DNA of 64,000 nt, taken from the NCBI RefSeq assembly GCF_029892485.1, contig NZ_JARXVG010000006.1, positions 310,001-374,000 of the forward strand. Direction: 5' to 3'. The position numbers were made by a program, and so were the translations under genes. The DNA is from Variovorax boronicumulans (GTDB lineage Bacteria > Pseudomonadota > Gammaproteobacteria > Burkholderiales > Burkholderiaceae_C). This document shows, piece after piece, positions 60,341 through 64,000 of this stretch. How positions within the stretch are numbered: the stretch's first letter is position 1; each line of letters starts with the position of its first letter. The notes beneath the pieces were generated by a model. It did no database searches and was not told the origin of the DNA. It was given only the letters and a program-made list of their open reading frames with translations.

Positions 60341-63300
60341 TTATCGCCGCAGATCGAGGGTGAACGGGAATTCGCGGCTGCCCGGCAGCTCGATGGTGGC
60401 CGGCGGCGTGCGCATGAGGCCGGGCGTGTGGCCCATGCGCGTGAAGCGCGAATGGCGGCGGCTCTCGGCCTCGTAGGCGTTGACCGGGAAGCTGTCGTAG
60501 TTGCGTCCGCCCGGGTGGGCCACGAAGTACTGGCAGCCGCCGAGCGAGCGCTTCATCCAGGTGTCGACCAGGTCGAAGGTCAGCGGCGCATGGGCGCCGA
60601 TGCTGGGGTGCAGCGCCGAGGGCGGGTTCCAGGCCTTGTAGCGCACGCCCGCGACGAACTCGCCGGTCACGCCCGTGGGCTGCAGCGGCAGCACCTTGCC
60701 GTTGACGGTGACGACATGGCGGCTCTCGTTGAGACCCGTCACGCGCACTTCGATACGCTCGAGCGACGAATCGACATAGCGCACCGTGCCGCCCGCCGAG
60801 CCTTCCTCGCCCATCACGTGCCACGGCTCCAGCGCATTGCGCAGCGACAGCTCCACGCCCATGGCCTGCATCTGGCCCACGAGCGGGAAGCGGAATTCGA
60901 AGTGCGGCGCGAACCAGTCGGGATCGAAGGCAAAGCCGGCCTGGCGCATCTCGCTGATGACGTCGTCGAAGTCCATCTTCACGAAGGTCGGCAGCAGGAA
61001 GCGGTCGTGCAGCTCGGTGCCCCAGCGGGTCACGGGCGCCTTGTAGGGATCGTCCCAGAAGCGGGCGACCAGCGCGCGGATCAACAGCTGTTGCGCGATG
61101 CTCATGCGCGCATGCGGCGGCATCTCGAAAGCGCGCAGCTCCAGCAGGCCGAGGCGGCCAGTGCTCGAATCGGGCGAGTAGAGCTTGTCGATGCAGAACT
61201 CGCTGCGGTGCGTGTTGCCGGACACGTCGATCAGGATGTTGCGCAGCGTGCGGTCGACCAGCCATGCGGGCATGTTGGCGCCGTAGATTTCGCGGTTCTT
61301 CGCGATTTCCTGCAGGGCGATTTCGAGCTCATAGACCTGGTCGTTGCGCGCTTCGTCCACGCGCGGCGCCTGGCTGGTCGGGCCGATGAACATGCCCGAG
61401 AACAGGTAGCTCAGCGAGGGATGGTTGTGCCAATACAGCAAGAGGCTCGCGAGCAGCTCCGGCCGGCGCAGGAACGGGCTGTCCGCCGGCGTGGCACCGC
61501 CCATCACGAAGTGGTTGCCGCCGCCAGTGCCGGTGTGGCGGCCATCGGTCATGAACTTCTCGGCCGAGAGGCGGGTTTCGAACGCGGCGTTGTAGAGGAA
61601 CTCGGTGTGCGCGACCAGTTCCTTCCAGTTGTGGGCCGGGTGGATGTTGACTTCGATCACGCCCGGGTCGGGCGTGACGGCCAGCATCTTCAGACGCGGA
61701 TCGCGTGGCGGCGGATAGCCTTCCATCACGATGCGCATGTCCAGTTCGCGCGCGGTGGCTTCGACGGCGGCGACGAGGTCCAGGTAGTCCTCCAGGCGCG
61801 CGAGCGGCGGCACGAAGACGTAGAGCACGCCCGAGGCGCTGCCCTTCTTCTCGGCCGACGGGCCGTTGGCGCGGCGCGGGTCGCGCACTTCGACGCACAG
61901 CGCGGTGCGCGTGACCCAGTGGGCCGATTCGCCGCGCAGGGGTTGTCGGGTGGCGGGCGTGGCGGTGGCGTCGTCGGCGGCACGCGCGGCCGCCGCAGCG
62001 TCGCCGCTGGCTGCATCGCCGGGACTCTGCATGCGCAGCGATGCGGGCACCACGGGCGGCGTGCCGAAGGTGTAGGGCACATCGCCGAGGCTGGCGCCGG
62101 CAGTACCGGGGGCACCGGCAGCGCGGGCAGCGCCGGTGGCACCTGCAGCAGCACCGGCAGTGCCGGGGGCACCCGTGCTGTAGCGCGCGCGGTAGTCGGC
62201 GGAACTCGGCAACGCGCCGCGCGGTGCGGTCGGGTCGCGTTCGATCAGGTAGGGGTAGTCGCCCTTGCTGGCCCACGGCTGCGAGTCGAGCGGCAGGCGG
62301 TAGCCCATGGGCGAGTCGCCCGGAATGAGATAGAGCCGGTCATCGCGCAGGAACCACGGGCCGGTCTTCCAGCCGGGGCCGGCGAGCGCGGGCGCATCGG
62401 CGTTCGCATTGCCCGGCTCGATGGGCAGCATGTAGCCGATCACGGCATCGAGCTTCTGCGTGAACACGCGGCGCAGGCGCACGCGTTCGAGTTCGTCATC
62501 GAGCTTCGATTCGAAGGGATCGACGTTCACCGGCAGGCGGCGTTCGCGCCAGAGGTAGTAGTAGGTGTCTTCGTAGCCGGGCTGGATGTAGCGCTCGGTC
62601 AGGCCGAGGTTCCCGGCCAGCGTGGCGGTGAAGCGGCGCGCGTCCTCGCTCGTGTAGTGCGTGGGAAAGCGCTCGTCGGCGAAGAGCGCCGGGTCGTGCC
62701 ACAGCGTCTGGCCGTCGGCGCGCCAGAAGATCGACAGCGCCCAGCGCGGCAGCTGCTCGCCCGGGTACCACTTGCCCTGGCCGAAATGGAGGAAGCCGCC
62801 GTTGCCGTATTCGGCGCGCAGCTTGTGGACGAGTTCGGTCGCGTAGCCGCGCTTCGTGGGGCCGAGTGCATCGGTGTTCCACTCGGGCGCGTCGCGGTCG
62901 GCGGTGGCCACGTAGGTGGGCTCGCCGCCCATCGTGAGGCGCACGTCGCCGGCCTTCAGGCGCGCGTCGACGGCGTCGCCGAGAGCGAGCACTTCGGCCC
63001 ACTGCTCTTCGGTGTAGGGCTTGGTGACGCGCGGCGATTCGTAGATGCGCGTGACCTTCATCTCGTGGCCGAACTCGACCTCGGATTCATCGACGCCGCC
63101 CTCGATGGGCGCCGCGCTCGACGGCGTGGGCGTGCAGGCGAGCGGAATGTGGCCTTCGCCGGCCATGAGGCCCGAGGTGGCATCCAGGCCGATCCAGCCT
63201 GCGCCCGGCAGGAACACCTCGCACCAGGCGTGCAGGTCGGTGAAGTCGACCGTGGTGCCGCTCGGGCCGTCGAGCGCCTTCACATCGGGCGTGAGCTGGA

Positions 63301-63916
63301 TCAGGTAGCCCGAGACGAAACGCGCGGCCAGGCCCATGTGGCGCAGCAGCTGCACCAGCAGCCAGCCTGAGTCGCGGCATGAGCCGCTGCCGTTGGTGAG
63401 CGTTTCTTCCGGCGTCTGCACGCCGGGCTCCATGCGGATCAGGTAGTTGACGTCCTGCTGCACCTGCTGGTTCAGGCCGACCAGGAAGTCGATGGTGCGC
63501 TGTTCCTTGCGGTCGATCTTGGCGAGGTAGGCCTCCACCAGCGGCGTGACCGGGTCGGCCACGAGGTAGGGCGCGAGTTCCTCGGCCTGCGAGGCGGTGT
63601 ACTTGAACGGAAAGTTCTCGGCCTGCGGCTCGAGGAAGAAGTCGAAGGGGTTGTAGACCGCCATCTCGACCACGAGGTCGACGGTGACCTTGAATTCGCG
63701 CGTCTTCTCGGGGAACACCAGCCGCGCCTGGTAGTTGGCGAACGGGTCCTGCATCCAGTTGACGAAGTGCTCGGCGGGCTCGACCGTCAGCGAGTACGAG
63801 ATGACGTTGCTGCGGCAATGCGGCGCGGGCCGAAGGCGAACGACCTGCGGGCCCAACTGCACCAGGCGGTCGTATTTGTAGTGAGTGACGTGGTGGAGTG
63901 CGGCGTGAATGGACAT
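60341..63916 (-). CDS. Giant DUF2126/transglutaminase-like protein
   Basis: 1191 residues. The N-terminal 300 residues form a transglutaminase domain with Cys in GSGSCRDSGWLLVQLL, His in DLHAWCEVFLPGAGW and Asp in GLDATSGLMAGEGHIPL. A long DUF2126 domain follows (from about 330, GGEPTYVATADRDAPEWNT; then HFGQGKWYPGEQLPRW, GNHFVMGGATPADSPFLRRP). A low-complexity Gly/Ala/Thr linker (GAPGTAGAAAGATGAARAAG) lies near residue 580. No signal peptide or TM segment is visible. First gene of the operon. Confidence 0.9.
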   Translation of the reverse strand: MSIHAALHHVTHYKYDRLVQLGPQVVRLRPAPHCRSNVISYSLTVEPAEHFVNWMQDPFANYQARLVFPEKTREFKVTVDLVVEMAVYNPFDFFLEPQAENFPFKYTASQAEELAPYLVADPVTPLVEAYLAKIDRKEQRTIDFLVGLNQQVQQDVNYLIRMEPGVQTPEETLTNGSGSCRDSGWLLVQLLRHMGLAARFVSGYLIQLTPDVKALDGPSGTTVDFTDLHAWCEVFLPGAGWIGLDATSGLMAGEGHIPLACTPTPSSAAPIEGGVDESEVEFGHEMKVTRIYESPRVTKPYTEEQWAEVLALGDAVDARLKAGDVRLTMGGEPTYVATADRDAPEWNTDALGPTKRGYATELVHKLRAEYGNGGFLHFGQGKWYPGEQLPRWALSIFWRADGQTLWHDPALFADERFPTHYTSEDARRFTATLAGNLGLTERYIQPGYEDTYYYLWRERRLPVNVDPFESKLDDELERVRLRRVFTQKLDAVIGYMLPIEPGNANADAPALAGPGWKTGPWFLRDDRLYLIPGDSPMGYRLPLDSQPWASKGDYPYLIERDPTAPRGALPSSADYRARYSTGAPGTAGAAAGATGAARAAGAPGTAGASLGDVPYTFGTPPVVPASLRMQSPGDAASGDAAAAARAADDATATPATRQPLRGESAHWVTRTALCVEVRDPRRANGPSAEKKGSASGVLYVFVPPLARLEDYLDLVAAVEATARELDMRIVMEGYPPPRDPRLKMLAVTPDPGVIEVNIHPAHNWKELVAHTEFLYNAAFETRLSAEKFMTDGRHTGTGGGNHFVMGGATPADSPFLRRPELLASLLLYWHNHPSLSYLFSGMFIGPTSQAPRVDEARNDQVYELEIALQEIAKNREIYGANMPAWLVDRTLRNILIDVSGNTHRSEFCIDKLYSPDSSTGRLGLLELRAFEMPPHARMSIAQQLLIRALVARFWDDPYKAPVTRWGTELHDRFLLPTFVKMDFDDVISEMRQAGFAFDPDWFAPHFEFRFPLVGQMQAMGVELSLRNALEPWHVMGEEGSAGGTVRYVDSSLERIEVRVTGLNESRHVVTVNGKVLPLQPTGVTGEFVAGVRYKAWNPPSALHPSIGAHAPLTFDLVDTWMKRSLGGCQYFVAHPGGRNYDSFPVNAYEAESRRHSRFTRMGHTPGLMRTPPATIELPGSREFPFTLDLRR

Positions 63917-64000
63917 GCGTTTTTGTGTGCAGTACTGCGAGATTGCATCGAAAAGATGTCTCTTGTGAGACGCATACTAGCCGAGATAACAAGCAATTAA
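63917..64000. promoter_or_regulatory. Upstream region of the transglutaminase/ATP-grasp operon
   Basis: The last 84 bases lie upstream of the operon's first gene. They hold a perfect 10-bp palindrome GCAGTACTGC (63929-63938) and an inverted repeat GTCTC-TTGT-GAGAC (63958-63971). The AT-rich end may hold the promoter, but no clean -35/-10 pair was found. Confidence 0.4.

Overview
The window is 64 kb of a high-GC bacterial chromosome. Gene content and order (pyrG-kdsA-eno-ftsB, dapA-bamC, coaBC-dut, parE-parC, RoxA-type hydroxylase) and TACAAT/TAGAAT-like promoters point to a betaproteobacterium of the Burkholderiales, family Comamonadaceae, most likely Variovorax or a close relative. That placement is inferred from familiarity with the group, not from a search. 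I saw no rRNA, tRNA or CRISPR array. The first gene is cut by the window edge.

Positions 1-31,000 are mainly housekeeping. The order is: the end of a thiolase gene with a MaoC hydratase; a pentapeptide protein and a DUF455 ferritin-like protein; a gamma carbonic anhydrase homologue and Hsp33; a PnuC plus NadR-like salvage pair; the minus-strand operon pyrG-kdsA-DUF1330-eno-ftsB; coaBC-membrane protein-dut; small envelope lipoproteins and RoxA; dapA-bamC-metallo-hydrolase; an MFS transporter; and both topoisomerase IV subunit genes flanking a lytic transglycosylase. A metallo-beta-lactamase-fold protein, an alpha/beta hydrolase, an isochorismatase-like hydrolase and a phosphoesterase follow. 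Then come a mirror-image intergenic repeat and a CorA-like membrane protein.

Positions 34,079-44,550 form an accessory type VI secretion island. It holds vgrG, a DUF4123 adaptor, a large VasX/BTH_I2691-like effector with C-terminal membrane segments, two tandem DUF6708-like membrane proteins (probable immunity proteins), a DotU/TssL protein without a membrane anchor, and a small gene broken by an amber codon. The two immunity genes are near-identical except for a 52-residue membrane segment. Between them lies a fossil of the 3' end of a related effector gene.

Positions 44,800-55,700 look like a sugar-acid or amino-sugar-acid catabolic locus: a polar amino-acid type ABC transporter, a TIM-barrel isomerase-like protein, a KDG-type kinase, a 2-hydroxyacid dehydrogenase, a LacI regulator preceded by a 141-bp tandem repeat, a D-threonine-aldolase-like PLP enzyme, a HAD hydrolase and a LysR regulator. 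A perfect LacI-type operator sits at the transporter promoter. D-glucosaminate to 2-keto-3-deoxygluconate is my leading hypothesis for the pathway.

Positions 55,238-63,916 are a minus-strand operon: a giant DUF2126 transglutaminase-like protein, a circularly permuted ATP-grasp/alpha-E protein, an orphan amino-acid binding lipoprotein, a second transglutaminase-like protein and a RidA-type protein. This is a version of a widespread, biochemically poorly understood predicted peptide-ligation system.
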